Positions 1-9,727 are shown, counted from the stretch's first letter. The stretch: 64,000 bases of DNA from Streptomonospora nanhaiensis (GCF_013410565.1 NZ_JACCFO010000001.1:1116001-1180000); one strand, 5' to 3'. The notes: generated by a model from the letters alone, not told the origin. Numbers and translations are program-made.

Positions 1-579
1 GGCGGCGACGGCGCCGGAGCGGTCGCGGCGCACGCCCAGCGCGCTGGTGCGGCCGCGGACCTCGCCGCCGCGGGCGCGCACGGCCGCCAGGAGCGCGGTG
101 GCGGCGAGCACCGGCTGGAGCTGGGCGTCGTCGGGGTAGAGGACGGCGCCGGAGACGCGCGGGGTGAGGTGGGGCTCCAGCTCGCGGGCGTGCTCGGGGG
201 TGATGTCCTCGGCGCGCACGCCCTGGTCGCGCTGGGTGGCGGCGAAGGCGGCCAGGGCCTCGGCGTCGGTGTCGCCGAGGGCGGCGACCAGGCCGCCCTT
301 GGGGTCCCACTCGGCCTCGGCGGCGCGCGGGCCCAGCTCCTCGCGCAGGCCGGCCAGCAGGTCGGGCCACAGGCGGCGGGACAGCTTGGCCAGTTCCAGT
401 TCGGGGCCGGGCTCCTTGTCGGAGACCAGGACGTTGCCCTCGCCCGCTCCGGTGGTGCCCGACGCGGGGGCGCCGCGGTCGACCACCACGACGCGGCGGC
501 CGGCCGCGCTCAGCGCCTCGGCGCACGCGGCGCCCACGACGCCCGCGCCGACCACGACGACGTCGGGACTCCCCGGCAT
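1..579 (-). CDS. FAD-dependent amine/D-amino-acid oxidase family protein (C-terminus outside window)
   Basis: The protein opens with a dinucleotide-binding fold (VVVVGAGVVGAACAEAL, residues about 6-22), followed by a GTTGAGEGN stretch, as in the DAO/glycine oxidase family that oxidises amines or amino acids with FAD. Only about 193 residues lie in the window; the rest runs off the left edge. The ATG is preceded by a GAGAGG ribosome site. An XRE-cupin regulator lies upstream on the same strand, a pairing often seen with amine or amino-acid catabolism. The substrate cannot be told from the sequence. The flavoprotein class is fairly sure; the exact reaction is not. Confidence 0.8.
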   Translation of the reverse strand, partial: MPGSPDVVVVGAGVVGAACAEALSAAGRRVVVVDRGAPASGTTGAGEGNVLVSDKEPGPELELAKLSRRLWPDLLAGLREELGPRAAEAEWDPKGGLVAALGDTDAEALAAFAATQRDQGVRAEDITPEHARELEPHLTPRVSGAVLYPDDAQLQPVLAATALLAAVRARGGEVRGRTSALGVRRDRSGAVAA

Positions 580-627
580 GGCGCACCACCTCTCACCCGA
601 AGGCCGTTCATTAAAGCGAACGATGAG

Positions 628-657
628 AGGCTAATCATGCGGCGTGGCTCACGTCAA
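628..657 (-). promoter_or_regulatory. Candidate promoter for the FAD oxidoreductase
   Basis: On the minus strand a TTGACG box (652-657) and a TAGCCT box (628-633) are separated by 18 bases, in an AT-richer patch about 50 bases before the oxidase start. The match is to the general sigma-70-like consensus only; the -10 box is weak. Confidence 0.35.
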
Positions 658-815
658 TGCCCGGTTGGCGACAAGTTTTCCCTGGTGTTCAGGTTTTACT
701 TGCCCGGAACACAACCGGAATCCGCCCCGGTCGTTCGTCGGGGTGAACGGCCGGTGGCCGCGAACGCGTCGGGCGCGGCGACCGGAGGCTCCGGTCGCCG
801 CGCCCGGCAGGGGTT

Positions 816-1502
816 TCAGCCGCGGCGCCGGCGGCCGTGCACCGAGCACGCGCGCGCCGCGGGCGAGGGGGCGTCGTCGGAGTACTGAAGGAGCAGGGTG
901 GAGGCCACCGGGTCGGGGCCCACCGCCTCGTAGAAGTGCGGGTGCTCGGCGGAGAAGCACACGTAGTCGCCCGGGCCCAGCTCGAAGGGGTCGTCGGGCG
1001 GGCCCAGCCGCAGGACGCCGGAGGTGACGATGTGGTGCTCGCGGCCGGGGTGGCCGTCGGAGTACTGCGGCCGCCCGGGGCGGAAGCGCTGGTCGTAGAG
1101 TTCGATCGTGCCCTCGGTGAGGTCGAGGCGGCGCAGCATGCGCAGGTCCACGGCGTCGCCGCTGAAGACCTCGACGTCCTCGGCCCGCACGAGCACCACG
1201 TCGGGGTCGCGGCGCTCGGTCAGCAGCGAGGACACCGGGACACCCAGGGCGTTCGACAGACTGAACACGGTCTCCAGGGTGGGGTTGCCCGCGCCCGATT
1301 CCAGCTGCGACAGGGTGCCCTTGGCGATCCCCGACCCGCGCGCCAGCTCCGAGAGCGAGATCCCCGCCATTTCGCGCAGGACACGCAGATTGGCCGCCAA
1401 CACCTGTCCGCCGCGTGCGCGCACCGTGGACCCCTCCCCCGGCTCGGCCCCGGGCCCCGGCGCGCGGACGGCGCGGCGGGAGGGGGCGCTGGAATCGTTC
1501 AC
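816..1502 (-). CDS. XRE-family transcriptional regulator with C-terminal cupin domain
   Basis: A 228-residue regulator. Residues about 30-95 form a helix-turn-helix of the XRE type (ISLSELARGSGIAKGTLSQ). The C-terminal half is a small cupin barrel with HPGREHHIV and GDYVCFSAEHPHF, normally the ligand-sensing part. Proteins of this design often control amine, amino-acid or polyamine use, which fits the FAD oxidase gene just downstream on the same strand. The first ~28 residues are disordered and the start is GTG with a poor ribosome site, so a later start is possible. The target genes are an inference. Confidence 0.85.
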   Translation of the reverse strand: MNDSSAPSRRAVRAPGPGAEPGEGSTVRARGGQVLAANLRVLREMAGISLSELARGSGIAKGTLSQLESGAGNPTLETVFSLSNALGVPVSSLLTERRDPDVVLVRAEDVEVFSGDAVDLRMLRRLDLTEGTIELYDQRFRPGRPQYSDGHPGREHHIVTSGVLRLGPPDDPFELGPGDYVCFSAEHPHFYEAVGPDPVASTLLLQYSDDAPSPAARACSVHGRRRRG

Positions 1503-1575
1503 TGGAATGTACCGGCCCCGTCTCGCGGAGGCGAGCCCCGGGCCCGGTTCGGGGACGCGGGGGCCGCTCCCGGGG

Positions 1576-2766
1576 TCAGCCCCGCGGGCGCACCCGGGGC
1601 CGCCTCCGCAGGGCGCACTCGGCGGCGGTCAGGGCCATGGGCGCCACCGGGGCGCGCAGGCCGATCGCGAGTTCGCGCAGCGGGTGGGAGGGGCCGTCGA
1701 GGAAGTCCAGCACCGCGGGCAGCGGCGTGCGGTCGAACAGCCGGGTGAAGAACGCCGCCCCGTCGACCCGGCCGGTGTCCAGGGCGCGCAGCAGCACCGC
1801 GTCCATGGCCAGGTGGCGGCGCCGGTGCGGCGTCGGCGGCACGGGCTCGGCGCCGCGCTCCAGGGCCCGCGCCACGGCCGCCGTCTGGCGCTGGATCCCG
1901 CTGAAGGTGTAGCCGGTGGAGGGCCGCGTGGCGCCCCCGGCCGCGCCGATGCGGAAGACGCGGCGCCCGGCGCGGGTGGGAAAGCGCGCGTCGGTCATCG
2001 GGATGGCGCCCTGCTCGGCCGCCGTCACCTCGACCTCGCGCAACTTGAGCACGCGGCCGGTGTAGTCGCGCAGCGCGGCCTCGTAGGCGGGGGTGTCCAA
2101 GGCCTCGCGGGTGAACTCGGTGTACTCCACCAGCGCCTCGCGCGGCGACAGCGGCAGCACGTAGCCGAAAGAGACCCCGCGTGCGGGCTGGGGCGTGCGC
2201 AGGTCCATCAGCACGGCGCCGGAGGGGTCGAAGGCGTCGTGCGGCGTGCGCGCGAACCAGCCCCGGAAGTGCTGGAGCAGCGCGGTGCGCCCGGGCGGCG
2301 GCGCCGCCGGGCGGGAATCGAAGACCCAGGTGGCGGCGATCTCCACCGGCGCGCCCGCGCCGTCCACGGCGCGCACCACCGCGCGCTCGGCGCCGTCGGC
2401 GACCTCGGCCACGGTGGCCCGCAGCACGGTGACGCCCTCGACGGCCGTCGCGGCCACGTACTTCTCGAAGTCGCGCGAGCGCAGCATCTTGTAGCTGAAG
2501 GGCGCGGTGCGGTGGACCCGCCGCCGCCCGTCGGCGCCGACCACCGCCAGCCGCTCCCACCGCGCCGCCAGCACGGGGTCCCACCGGCCCACTCCGCGCT
2601 CCCAGTAGCACCAGGTGCGCTCGGGCGGGCGCGCCGGGCCCGGCGGCGGCTCAACGAGCGCGATCCCAAGGCGCCGGCCCGCCGCACGGTTCGACGCCGC
2701 CAGGCGGTGGGTAAGAGACAGCCCAGCCGCCCCGGCGCCCACCACGGCCACATCGAACTGGCGCAT
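1576..2766 (-). CDS. crtY: Lycopene beta-cyclase (CrtY type)
   Basis: A 396-residue flavoprotein with an N-terminal FAD fold ([13 protein letters not shown]), a PPERTWCYWE segment, YVLPLSPREALVEYTEF and a conserved C-terminal region GAAGGATRPSTGYTFSGIQ. These are hallmarks of bacterial CrtY/CrtL lycopene cyclases, which close the beta-ionone rings to make beta-carotene. It diverges from crtT with only 84 bases between them, so the two probably share a control region. The ATG at 2766 starts directly before the FAD fold; longer reading is open upstream but has no family resemblance. Assignment to the carotenoid pathway is supported by the neighbouring crt genes. Confidence 0.93.
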   Translation of the reverse strand: MRQFDVAVVGAGAAGLSLTHRLAASNRAAGRRLGIALVEPPPGPARPPERTWCYWERGVGRWDPVLAARWERLAVVGADGRRRVHRTAPFSYKMLRSRDFEKYVAATAVEGVTVLRATVAEVADGAERAVVRAVDGAGAPVEIAATWVFDSRPAAPPPGRTALLQHFRGWFARTPHDAFDPSGAVLMDLRTPQPARGVSFGYVLPLSPREALVEYTEFTREALDTPAYEAALRDYTGRVLKLREVEVTAAEQGAIPMTDARFPTRAGRRVFRIGAAGGATRPSTGYTFSGIQRQTAAVARALERGAEPVPPTPHRRRHLAMDAVLLRALDTGRVDGAAFFTRLFDRTPLPAVLDFLDGPSHPLRELAIGLRAPVAPMALTAAECALRRRPRVRPRG

Positions 2767-2850
2767 GGTGCCAGCATGGCACGCGGTCCGGCCCGGCGCA
2801 CGGCGGCGATCCGCCGCGCGGCGCGGCGGCCTGGCGGCTCGGGGGGCGCG

Positions 2851-3588
2851 ATGCGGGGTTCGGTGCACGGCATGAAGGCGGGGGCGGTCACCGCCGAGTT
2901 CGACCGCGCCGCCTCCGGCTACGACCGCCTGGTGGGGGCCAACCCCGGCTACCACCGCGACCTGCGGACCTCGGCGCGGCGCCTGGGCGCCGCCCCCGGT
3001 GCGGGGGTGCGCGTCCTCGACCTGGGGTGCGGCACCGGCGCCTCCACGGCGGCGCTGGCCGCCGTGCTGCCCGGGGCCGCCGTGATCGGGGTCGACGCCT
3101 CGGCGGGCATGCTCGCCGCCGCGCGCGCCAAGCCCTGGCCCGACCGGGTGCGGTTCGTGCGCGCGCGGGCCGAGGACCTCACCCCGCGCGACATCGGCGG
3201 CCCGGTCGACGCCGTCTTCGCGGCCTACCTGCTGCGCAACTGCCCCGATCCCGACACCGCGCTGGCCGCCATGCGGGCGCTGCTGCGGCCGGGCGGGCGC
3301 CTGGCCCTGCACGAGTACTCCGTGGCCGACTCCGCCGCCGCGCGCGCGGTGTGGACCCTGGTCAGCTGGGGGGTGATCATCCCCCTGGGCCGGCTGGTGA
3401 CCGGCCGGGCCGACCTGTACCGCTACCTGTGGCGCAGCGTTGTGGAGTTCGACGGCCTGGCGCGGCTGCGGGAGCGCGTGCGCGCGGCCGGGTTCGCGGA
3501 CGTGCGCGCCCATCCCCTGCCGGGCTGGCAGCGCGGCATCACCCACACGCTCACCGCGCGGGCGCCCGGCGGGCGGGGCGGGGCATGA
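2851..3588 (+). CDS. crtT: SAM-dependent methyltransferase of the carotenoid locus (CrtT-like)
   Basis: A class I methyltransferase of about 245 residues with the SAM motif VLDLGCGTGAST (about residue 55), an acidic end of strand 2 (VIGVDASAGML) and a UbiE-like middle (AYLLRNCPDPDTAL, LLRPGGRLALHEYS). Its stop overlaps the crtU start (ATGA, 3585-3588), so the two are translationally coupled. In Streptomyces isorenieratene clusters a methyltransferase named crtT sits between crtY and crtU; its true role is not firmly known. A second possible ATG is at 2872. The class is sure; the gene name rests on position. Confidence 0.82.
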   Translation: MRGSVHGMKAGAVTAEFDRAASGYDRLVGANPGYHRDLRTSARRLGAAPGAGVRVLDLGCGTGASTAALAAVLPGAAVIGVDASAGMLAAARAKPWPDRVRFVRARAEDLTPRDIGGPVDAVFAAYLLRNCPDPDTALAAMRALLRPGGRLALHEYSVADSAAARAVWTLVSWGVIIPLGRLVTGRADLYRYLWRSVVEFDGLARLRERVRAAGFADVRAHPLPGWQRGITHTLTARAPGGRGGA

Positions 3589-5147
3589 CGCGCCCGGGCC
3601 GCGACCGCCGCGCCGAGGCCGTCGCCCCCGCTCCCCCGCCCCGCGCCTCCCGCGCGCCCGCCGGCCCGCGCCCGCGCGCGGTGGTGATCGGCGGCGGCAT
3701 CGCGGGCCTGGCGGCGGCGACCGCGCTGGCCGAGCGCGGCGTGGCGGTGACCGTGCTGGAGCGCGAGGCGCAGCTGGGCGGGCGGCTGCGCGGCTGGCCC
3801 ACCACCCTGCGCGACGGTTCGCGGGTGACCATGTCGCGCGGGTTCCACGCGTTCTTCCGGCAGTACTACAACCTGCGGGCGCTGCTTGGGCGCGCCGACC
3901 CCGGCCTGGCCGCGCTCGCCCCGCTCGCCGACTACCCGCTGGTGCACGCCGGCGGCGCCCGCGACGGGTTCGCCGGGCTGCCGTCCGCGCCGCCGTGGAA
4001 CGCGTTCGCGCTGGCCGCGCGCAGCCCCAGCTTTCCGGTGCGCGAGCTGGCGCGGGTCAACACGGCCGCCGCCGCGCAGCTGCTGGACGTGGACGTGCCC
4101 GGGGTCTACGCGCGCCTGGACCGGGTGCCGGCGCCCGACCTGCTGGCGGCGGTGCGGTTTCCGGCCAGCGCCCGGCACCTGGCCTTCGAGGTGTTCTCGC
4201 GCAGCTTCTTCGCCGACCCCCGGCACCTGTCGGCGGCGGAGCTGGCGGTGATGTTCCACATCTACTTCCTGGGGTCGGCCGAGGGGCTGCTGTTCGACGT
4301 CCCGCGCGCGCCGTTCCCCCGGGCGCTGTGGGACCCGCTGGCCGCGCGCCTGCGGCGGCTGGGCGCCGAGGTACGCACCGGCACGGAGGCCGAGGGCGTC
4401 GAGGTGGAGGGGGCCGCGTCGGCGGCCGGCCGCCGGCCGGCGGTGTGGGCGGCGGGCGAGCGGCACGCCTGCGACGGGGTGGTGCTGGCCGCCGACGTGC
4501 CGGGGCTGCGCGGCCTGGCCGAGCGCGTCGAGGGCGCCGACCCCGCGTGGCTGGGCCGGCTCAAGCGGCTGCCGGGCGCGCCGCCGTTCCTGGTGTCGCG
4601 GCTGTGGCTGGACCGGCCGGTGGCCGCCTCGCGCCCCGGCTTCCTGGGCACGGCCGGGTATCCCACGCTGGACAACGTCAGCGTCCTGGAGCGCTTCGAG
4701 GACGAGGCGGCGGCGTGGGCGGGGCGAACCGGCGGGTCGGTGGTGGAGCTGCACGCCTACGCGCTGCCCGCAGGCTGCGACGAGGCGGCCGAGCGCGCGC
4801 GGCTGCGCGCCCAGCTGCACCGGGTCTATCCGGAGACCGCCCGCGCCGGGGTGGTGGACGAGCGCCACGAACTGCGCGCCGACTGCCCGCTGTTCCCGCC
4901 GGGCGGGTTCGCCGAGCGGGCGGCGGTGCGCACCCCCCACCCCGGGATCGTGGTGGCGGGCGACCACGTGCGGGTGGACCTGCCCGTCGCCCTCATGGAG
5001 CGCGCCGCCACCAGCGGGTTCCTGGCCGCCAACGCCCTGCTGGCGGACTGGGGCCTGCCCGGCCACACGGTCTGGAGCGTCCCCCGCCGGGGCCGCCTGG
5101 CCTTGGCCCGCGCCTTCGCCCGCTGGGCGCGCTCGCGCGCGGGGTGA
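3585..5147 (+). CDS. crtU: Beta-carotene desaturase/methyltransferase (isorenieratene synthase, CrtU type)
   Basis: A 520-residue FAD oxidoreductase. After ~30 disordered residues comes the FAD fold AVVIGGGIAGLAAATALA, then GGRLRGW and the stretch SRGFHAFFRQYYNLRALL, typical of CrtU. The C-terminal FAD-contact region is GIVVAGDHVRVDLPVALMERA. CrtU turns the beta-ionone rings of beta-carotene into aromatic trimethylphenyl rings, giving isorenieratene. It overlaps crtT by four bases and is followed by a strong hairpin. Alternative: another carotenoid desaturase; the crtY-crtT-crtU grouping argues for CrtU. Confidence 0.87.
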   Translation: MTRPGRDRRAEAVAPAPPPRASRAPAGPRPRAVVIGGGIAGLAAATALAERGVAVTVLEREAQLGGRLRGWPTTLRDGSRVTMSRGFHAFFRQYYNLRALLGRADPGLAALAPLADYPLVHAGGARDGFAGLPSAPPWNAFALAARSPSFPVRELARVNTAAAAQLLDVDVPGVYARLDRVPAPDLLAAVRFPASARHLAFEVFSRSFFADPRHLSAAELAVMFHIYFLGSAEGLLFDVPRAPFPRALWDPLAARLRRLGAEVRTGTEAEGVEVEGAASAAGRRPAVWAAGERHACDGVVLAADVPGLRGLAERVEGADPAWLGRLKRLPGAPPFLVSRLWLDRPVAASRPGFLGTAGYPTLDNVSVLERFEDEAAAWAGRTGGSVVELHAYALPAGCDEAAERARLRAQLHRVYPETARAGVVDERHELRADCPLFPPGGFAERAAVRTPHPGIVVAGDHVRVDLPVALMERAATSGFLAANALLADWGLPGHTVWSVPRRGRLALARAFARWARSRAG

Positions 5148-5161
5148 GGACGCCGCGCCCG

Positions 5162-5194
5162 GCGCCGCCGCCCGGTCCGGCCGAGCGGCGGCGC
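5162..5194 (+). terminator. Hairpin terminator after crtU
   Basis: A perfect 10-base-pair inverted repeat (5162-5171 with 5185-5194, gcgccgccgc arm) with a 13-base loop begins 15 bases after the crtU stop. No U-tract follows, as is usual in high-GC actinomycetes. Confidence 0.55.
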
Positions 5195-5218
5195 ATCAGC
5201 GGTGGCCGACCGCGTGGA

Positions 5219-5413
5219 TCACGTGGCGTACCAGCGCCAGTCCAGGCACAGGTCGGAGTCGTTCTGGCGCTCCTGGCACACCCGGAACCGGATGCGAGGC
5301 ACCGCGTTGGGGTTGCGCACGTGTTCGTGCTCCCACACACTGCTCTGATCCTGGGGAATGGAGAACTGACGGCGGCCGAGGCCTGAGTGCCGATAATCGC
5401 CGCTGCCCTGCAC
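5219..5413 (-). CDS. Small hypothetical protein, 64 residues
   Basis: A short reading frame with strong G/C preference at third codon positions and a natural-looking composition. It has no signal peptide or membrane segment, two cysteines (FRVCQ, DLCLDW) and an aromatic C-terminus WRWYAT. The GTG start is preceded by GGAAAGGA about 11 bases upstream. It lies between the convergent crtU and the Rieske gene, in the same direction as the latter. I do not recognise a family. The codon pattern makes a real gene more likely than chance, but it is unproven. Confidence 0.42.
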   Translation of the reverse strand: MQGSGDYRHSGLGRRQFSIPQDQSSVWEHEHVRNPNAVPRIRFRVCQERQNDSDLCLDWRWYAT

Positions 5414-5744
5414 GGCATTTCCGGGTCCTTTCCCGAGGCGTTTTACTGCGCCCCGGACACACGCCAGGAGGGCGCACGACGACGGGTCAACGCATTCCGA
5501 ATCCTTGCCGTGGCCCGGATTCGGACACCGGCCCGGGAGAGACGAAACCGCAGCACACAGCCGAAATGACGCCCTTTATCCGCATGCGGCGACCGTCTTC
5601 CGTTGACACCGCCTGACGCTTTCCGCGCACATGCGGCCGGAAATAAAAACGGAAACAGGACACCAACAGCGCGGGAAAACGGAATGAACCCGCCGGATTT
5701 CCCGGAGAAAGCGGCGAGGCCGTTCGCGCGACCGCGCCGCGGAG
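5414..5744. other. Gene-free stretch between the small gene and the Rieske gene
   Basis: About 330 bases of clearly lower GC than the surroundings, with short A-rich patches near 5640-5660. It likely holds the promoter of the small gene and the 3' end of the crt transcript. No reading frame with convincing codon use and no clear hairpin was seen. Confidence 0.4.
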
Positions 5745-6746
5745 CTACCCGGGCCACCGGCCCGTGGTGCGCAGCAGGTAGCGGCGTTCGGCGTAGGCGA
5801 GGTCGTCGCGCCACAGGCGGCGGGCCGCCAGGCGCATGAGAGGGCGGACCAGCGGCGCGGCGCGGCGGGCCAGGGCGAATCCGGCGCGCTCGGAGGCGGC
5901 GATCGCGGCCTCGATGACGGCGGTGCGCGCCACGCCCGCGCGCACGCCCAGCGGGCTGGCGTGGGTCTCGACCACGCTGCCCTCCCCCTCCCCCTCGATG
6001 ATCCGCATGACCACGGTGCGCGGCTCGGGGCACTCGAACGCGGCCCGCACCGGTACGCCCCACCGGCCGGCGACCTTGAAGGCGACCTCGGCGACGAACC
6101 GGTCGGGGTCGGGGTCCGGGCCGGCGGGCGTCTCGGTCACCCGCAGCCCCACGAACGAGTAGGGGTGGAACCAGGACCCGTGCCAGGGGTCGAGCCGGTT
6201 GGCCACGACGTCCTCCGGCTCGCAGGCGCCCGCCGTGCTCTCCACCGCCGCGATCACGTTGGCCCCGGCCGGGCGGGGGCCGATCACCGGCCGGGGCAGG
6301 GGCTCCTCGCCGCCGGCCCGGTCCAGCCGGACCCAGGCGAGCACGCCGTCGTCGTAGGCCGGGAAGGGCGCCCATCCGGCGAACCCGTCGCCGCCCAGCG
6401 ACAGCCCGTGCCAGCGGCACACCAGGCGGCCGCCCGCCACCTCGCCCCGGCACAGCGGGGCGCCCAGGTGCGGGCAGGCGCCGGGCGCGGCGTGCAGTTC
6501 GCCGCGGGGGCCGCGCCAGGCCACGATCTCGGTGCCCGCGATGACGCGCCCGAAAGGGCGGCCGGGGCGCACCTCGGCGCTGGCGGCGAACACGAACCAG
6601 TTGCCCGACGGGCGCGCCTGCGCCCGCTTGAGAGCGGCGTCGATCACCCCGGGCGCGGCCTCGCGCCAGGTGGAGGTGCGCGGCCGCATCAGCGAGCGCG
6701 GCAGGCGGCGCAGGGCGAAGCGGGTCGGTGCGGGGTCGAGGGTCAT
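5745..6746 (-). CDS. Rieske [2Fe-2S] protein of the carotenoid operon (DUF5914-like)
   Basis: A 333-residue protein whose N-terminal third carries a Rieske centre: CPHLGAPL (about residue 95) and CRWHGLSLG (about 115), the Cys-X-His ... Cys-X2-His pair. The C-terminal half resembles a ring-oxygenase catalytic domain, with the metal-site candidates [13 protein letters not shown]. Its ATG overlaps the crtB stop and has a GAAGGAG ribosome site, so it is co-expressed with crtE-crtI-crtB. Rieske proteins of this kind recur in actinobacterial crt loci and are annotated only as a domain of unknown function. A role in oxidative tailoring of the carotenoid is an inference. Confidence 0.82.
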   Translation of the reverse strand: MTLDPAPTRFALRRLPRSLMRPRTSTWREAAPGVIDAALKRAQARPSGNWFVFAASAEVRPGRPFGRVIAGTEIVAWRGPRGELHAAPGACPHLGAPLCRGEVAGGRLVCRWHGLSLGGDGFAGWAPFPAYDDGVLAWVRLDRAGGEEPLPRPVIGPRPAGANVIAAVESTAGACEPEDVVANRLDPWHGSWFHPYSFVGLRVTETPAGPDPDPDRFVAEVAFKVAGRWGVPVRAAFECPEPRTVVMRIIEGEGEGSVVETHASPLGVRAGVARTAVIEAAIAASERAGFALARRAAPLVRPLMRLAARRLWRDDLAYAERRYLLRTTGRWPG

Positions 6747-7963
6747 TCCGGAGGCTCCTTCGCGGTCGGGGTCTCCGCGCCGCCGCCCGGACGCGGCGCG
6801 GAGCCGGTGCGGCCTTCGGCGGCGCGCGGCGGCGGCACGGCCGGACCGCCGGGCGCGGGAGCGCGGTGCGCCCCGCAGCGGTCCTCCCGGGGCGCCCGCT
6901 CCCCGTCGGGGCCGGTGCGGGTTCGGGGCGCCTTCGCGCGCTCCCGCCCCCGGGCGCGCTCCTGCTCGGCAGCGGTGCGCCGGCGCGGCACCCGCGGCAG
7001 GCCCGCATCGGCCGTCCGGCGCCGCCGCGCCGCGCCCGCCCGCGCCGCGGCGGCGCGGCCCAGGGCCGGGAGCGCCACGCGCAGCCGCCGCGCGGTGGGG
7101 ACGCGGTGGCGGCGGGTCCACACGTCGTAGTCGGCCGCCTCGATCTCGTCGAGGATCCCCCGGTAGAGCCGCAGCGCGGTCGCGATGCAGGGCCGCGCCA
7201 CCGGGTCGAGCATCGCGCAGCCGGGTTCGGCGACGCGGTAGACGTCGCGGTTGAGGCGCGCCATCTCGGCGAGCGCCGCCCGCACGCGCGGGTCCTGGGT
7301 GCGGGTGCGGCGGCAGCGCTCCAGCAGGCCGCGGTCGGCGCCGTGGGCGGCGAGCACGTCGGCGGGCAGGTAGACCCGGCCCCGGTCGAGGTCCTCGGCG
7401 ACGTCGCGCAGGAAGTTGGTGAGCTGGAAGGCCTCGCCCAGCGCGGCGGCGTGCGGCGCCGCCCGCTCGGGCGGAACCACGGTGCCCAGGACGGGCACCA
7501 TCTGCAGGCCGATGACCTGCGCCGACCCGTACATGTAGCCGCGCAGGTCGGCGTAGGTGGCGTAGTGGTCGACGGTGAGGTCGGCGCGCATGGAGCCCAT
7601 GAAGGCGGTGAAGTGCCCGGAGGGGATCGCGTGGCGCCGGGCGGTGTGGGCGAGCGCGGCGACGACGGGCTCGCGGGCCGCCGCGCCCGCGAGCGCGGCG
7701 CGCAGGTCGGCCTCCACGGCGTCCAGGCGCGCCAGGCGCTCGGCCGTGGTCGCGGCTACGCCGAGGTCGTCCACCACGTCGTCCACCCAGCGGGCGAACC
7801 CGTAGAGGGCGTGCACCGACGGCCGGCGGTCAGGCGGCAGGACGCGGGTGGCCAGGTAGTAGGTGCGCCCGTGGCGGGCGTGCAGCGCCCGGCACCGGGC
7901 GTAGGCCGCGCGCAGGGCGGGATCGCCGATCCCGGCGGCGTCGAGTTCGGAGGCGGTGCTCAC
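6743..7963 (-). CDS. crtB: Phytoene synthase with long C-terminal tail
   Basis: Joins two GGPP molecules into phytoene. Both aspartate-rich metal motifs are present: DDVVDD near residue 66 and [18 protein letters not shown] near 190. The catalytic domain ends near residue 300; another ~100 residues rich in Arg, Ala, Pro and Gly follow, which most phytoene synthases lack. The GTG start overlaps the crtI stop (GTGA, 7960-7963), and the crtB stop overlaps the Rieske gene start. Function is near certain; the tail is unexplained. Confidence 0.94.
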   Translation of the reverse strand: MSTASELDAAGIGDPALRAAYARCRALHARHGRTYYLATRVLPPDRRPSVHALYGFARWVDDVVDDLGVAATTAERLARLDAVEADLRAALAGAAAREPVVAALAHTARRHAIPSGHFTAFMGSMRADLTVDHYATYADLRGYMYGSAQVIGLQMVPVLGTVVPPERAAPHAAALGEAFQLTNFLRDVAEDLDRGRVYLPADVLAAHGADRGLLERCRRTRTQDPRVRAALAEMARLNRDVYRVAEPGCAMLDPVARPCIATALRLYRGILDEIEAADYDVWTRRHRVPTARRLRVALPALGRAAAARAGAARRRRTADAGLPRVPRRRTAAEQERARGRERAKAPRTRTGPDGERAPREDRCGAHRAPAPGGPAVPPPRAAEGRTGSAPRPGGGAETPTAKEPPE

Positions 7964-9486
7964 CGGCGGCCCCCTCGTGCGCCCACGGCCGCGGCTCCCG
8001 CGATGCGGGCGGCGGCGAGCTTGCCCGAGACCACGGCGGTGGGCAGCCCCACCCCCGGGGTGGTCCCGCAGCCGGCGAGCACGGCGTTGGCGGTGCCGGC
8101 CACGAGGTTGCGCGGGCGGAACGGGCCGGTCTGGGCGAAGGTGTGCGCGGTGGCGAAGGGGGTGCCGAACGCCATGCCGCGGCGCGACCAGTCCTCGGGG
8201 GTGATGAGGTGCTCGGCCACGATCGCCGAGCCGAACCCGGTGAACCCGCGCCGCTCCAGGACCTCCACCAGGTGGTCGCGGTAGGTGGGGCCGTGCCGGC
8301 GCCAGTCGGCGGGGCCGGTGCGCAGGTTGGGGCAGGGCGCCAGGACCGACAGCAGGTGGCGGCCGGGCGGGGCCAGGCCGGGGTCGGTGGCGGTGGGCCG
8401 GGTGATCAGCAGGGAGGGGTCGGACATGGTGCGGCCCCGCCGCGTGATCTCGGTGAAGGTGCCGTGCCAGGCCGCGCCGAAGGACACGGTGTGGTGGGCC
8501 AGGTGCGGCCAGGTGCGGTCGGTCCCGGCGTGCAGGACCACGGCCGAGGGCGAGAAGCGCAGGGGCACGGGCCGCCAGGGTGTGCGGCCCAGCAGCCGGT
8601 AGGCCATCGGCAGGTCGGGGGTGAGGACGACGGCGTCGCAGGGCACCCGGACGCCGTCGGCGGTGACGGCGGCGGTGACGCGGTCGCCCCGGCGCTCCAG
8701 CCGGCGCACGGCGGTGCCGTAGCGCAGCGTGCCGCCGGCCTTGGCCACCGCCGCCGCCATCGCCTCGCCCAGGCGGCGCATGCCGCCCGCGGGGAAGTAC
8801 ACGCCCGCGACGGTGTCCATGTAGGCGATGACGGCGTAGGCGGCCAGGGCCCGCCGGGGCGGCACCCCGGCGTAGAGGGCCTGGAAGGTGAAGAGGCGGC
8901 GCAGCCGGTCGTCGGTGAGGAAGCGGCCCACGGCGGGCGCCAGGCGGCCGAAGCCGCCGATGGCGGCCAGCCGCGCGAGTTCGGGGCAGAGCAGGTCGAG
9001 GGGCGAGTCGAAGTTGGCGTCGATGAACCGGCGCATCTGCAGCCGGTACAGCTCGCCGAGCCAGGCGCGCAGCCGCAGGTAGCCCGCGGCCTCGGCGGGG
9101 CCGGCGACACGGCGGACCTCGGCGGCCATGGCCTCGGCGCCGGTGTGGACGTCGATGCACGAGCCGTCGGCGAACAGGCCCCGGTAGGCGGGTTCCAGGC
9201 GGGTCAGCTCCAGGCGCTCGTCGAGGGAGTCGCCCACGGCCGCCAGCGCCTCGTCGACCAGTTCGGGCATGGTCAGCACGGTGGGGCCGGTGTCCAGCCG
9301 GAAGCCGTCGACGTCCAGCCGCCCGGCGCGCCCGCCGGGGTGGGGGTCGCGCTCCAGGACGGTCACCGACCGGCCGGCGCCCAGCAGGTGCAGCGCCGCC
9401 GACAGGCCGGCCGCGCCCGCGCCCACGACGACGACGTGGTCGGTGGGGCCGGACACGGTGCGCGGGGTGCCAGACCGTGTTGCCAT
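7960..9486 (-). CDS. crtI: Phytoene desaturase
   Basis: A 508-residue CrtI-type desaturase converting phytoene to lycopene. It has the N-terminal FAD motif [17 protein letters not shown], then [20 protein letters not shown], typical of the family, and the C-terminal signature [19 protein letters not shown]. It is the second gene of the leftward crt operon, 241 bases after crtE and overlapping crtB. The start at 9486 gives a normal length; an upstream ATG at 9558 would add unrelated residues. Confidence 0.95.
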   Translation of the reverse strand: MATRSGTPRTVSGPTDHVVVVGAGAAGLSAALHLLGAGRSVTVLERDPHPGGRAGRLDVDGFRLDTGPTVLTMPELVDEALAAVGDSLDERLELTRLEPAYRGLFADGSCIDVHTGAEAMAAEVRRVAGPAEAAGYLRLRAWLGELYRLQMRRFIDANFDSPLDLLCPELARLAAIGGFGRLAPAVGRFLTDDRLRRLFTFQALYAGVPPRRALAAYAVIAYMDTVAGVYFPAGGMRRLGEAMAAAVAKAGGTLRYGTAVRRLERRGDRVTAAVTADGVRVPCDAVVLTPDLPMAYRLLGRTPWRPVPLRFSPSAVVLHAGTDRTWPHLAHHTVSFGAAWHGTFTEITRRGRTMSDPSLLITRPTATDPGLAPPGRHLLSVLAPCPNLRTGPADWRRHGPTYRDHLVEVLERRGFTGFGSAIVAEHLITPEDWSRRGMAFGTPFATAHTFAQTGPFRPRNLVAGTANAVLAGCGTTPGVGLPTAVVSGKLAAARIAGAAAVGARGGRR

Positions 9487-9727
9487 GGGCTCACTTTCCC
9501 TCGGGGCGCCGGAGCGGGCGGCGGCGAAGTGCGGGCACCCGACCCGCCTTGCGCGCAACCTTTACCCGCCCGTGCCGAAACCGCACTCCTTACGGGCTCC
9601 CCGGCCGGTGCGGGCGGGGACGCCCTGGCACTCCGCCTTTCCGAGCGGGCCCCGCCGAAACGGGCCTTGCGGCCCGACCGCCGTGCGCGCGGCCGGACGC
9701 GCCGCCGCCGGGCGGCCTCTGGACCGG

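Noticed and set aside
1108-2850. Long N-terminal extension of the CrtT methyltransferase frame
   Set aside because: It is antisense to crtY and the XRE gene and has shadow composition; the methyltransferase fold begins after 2851.
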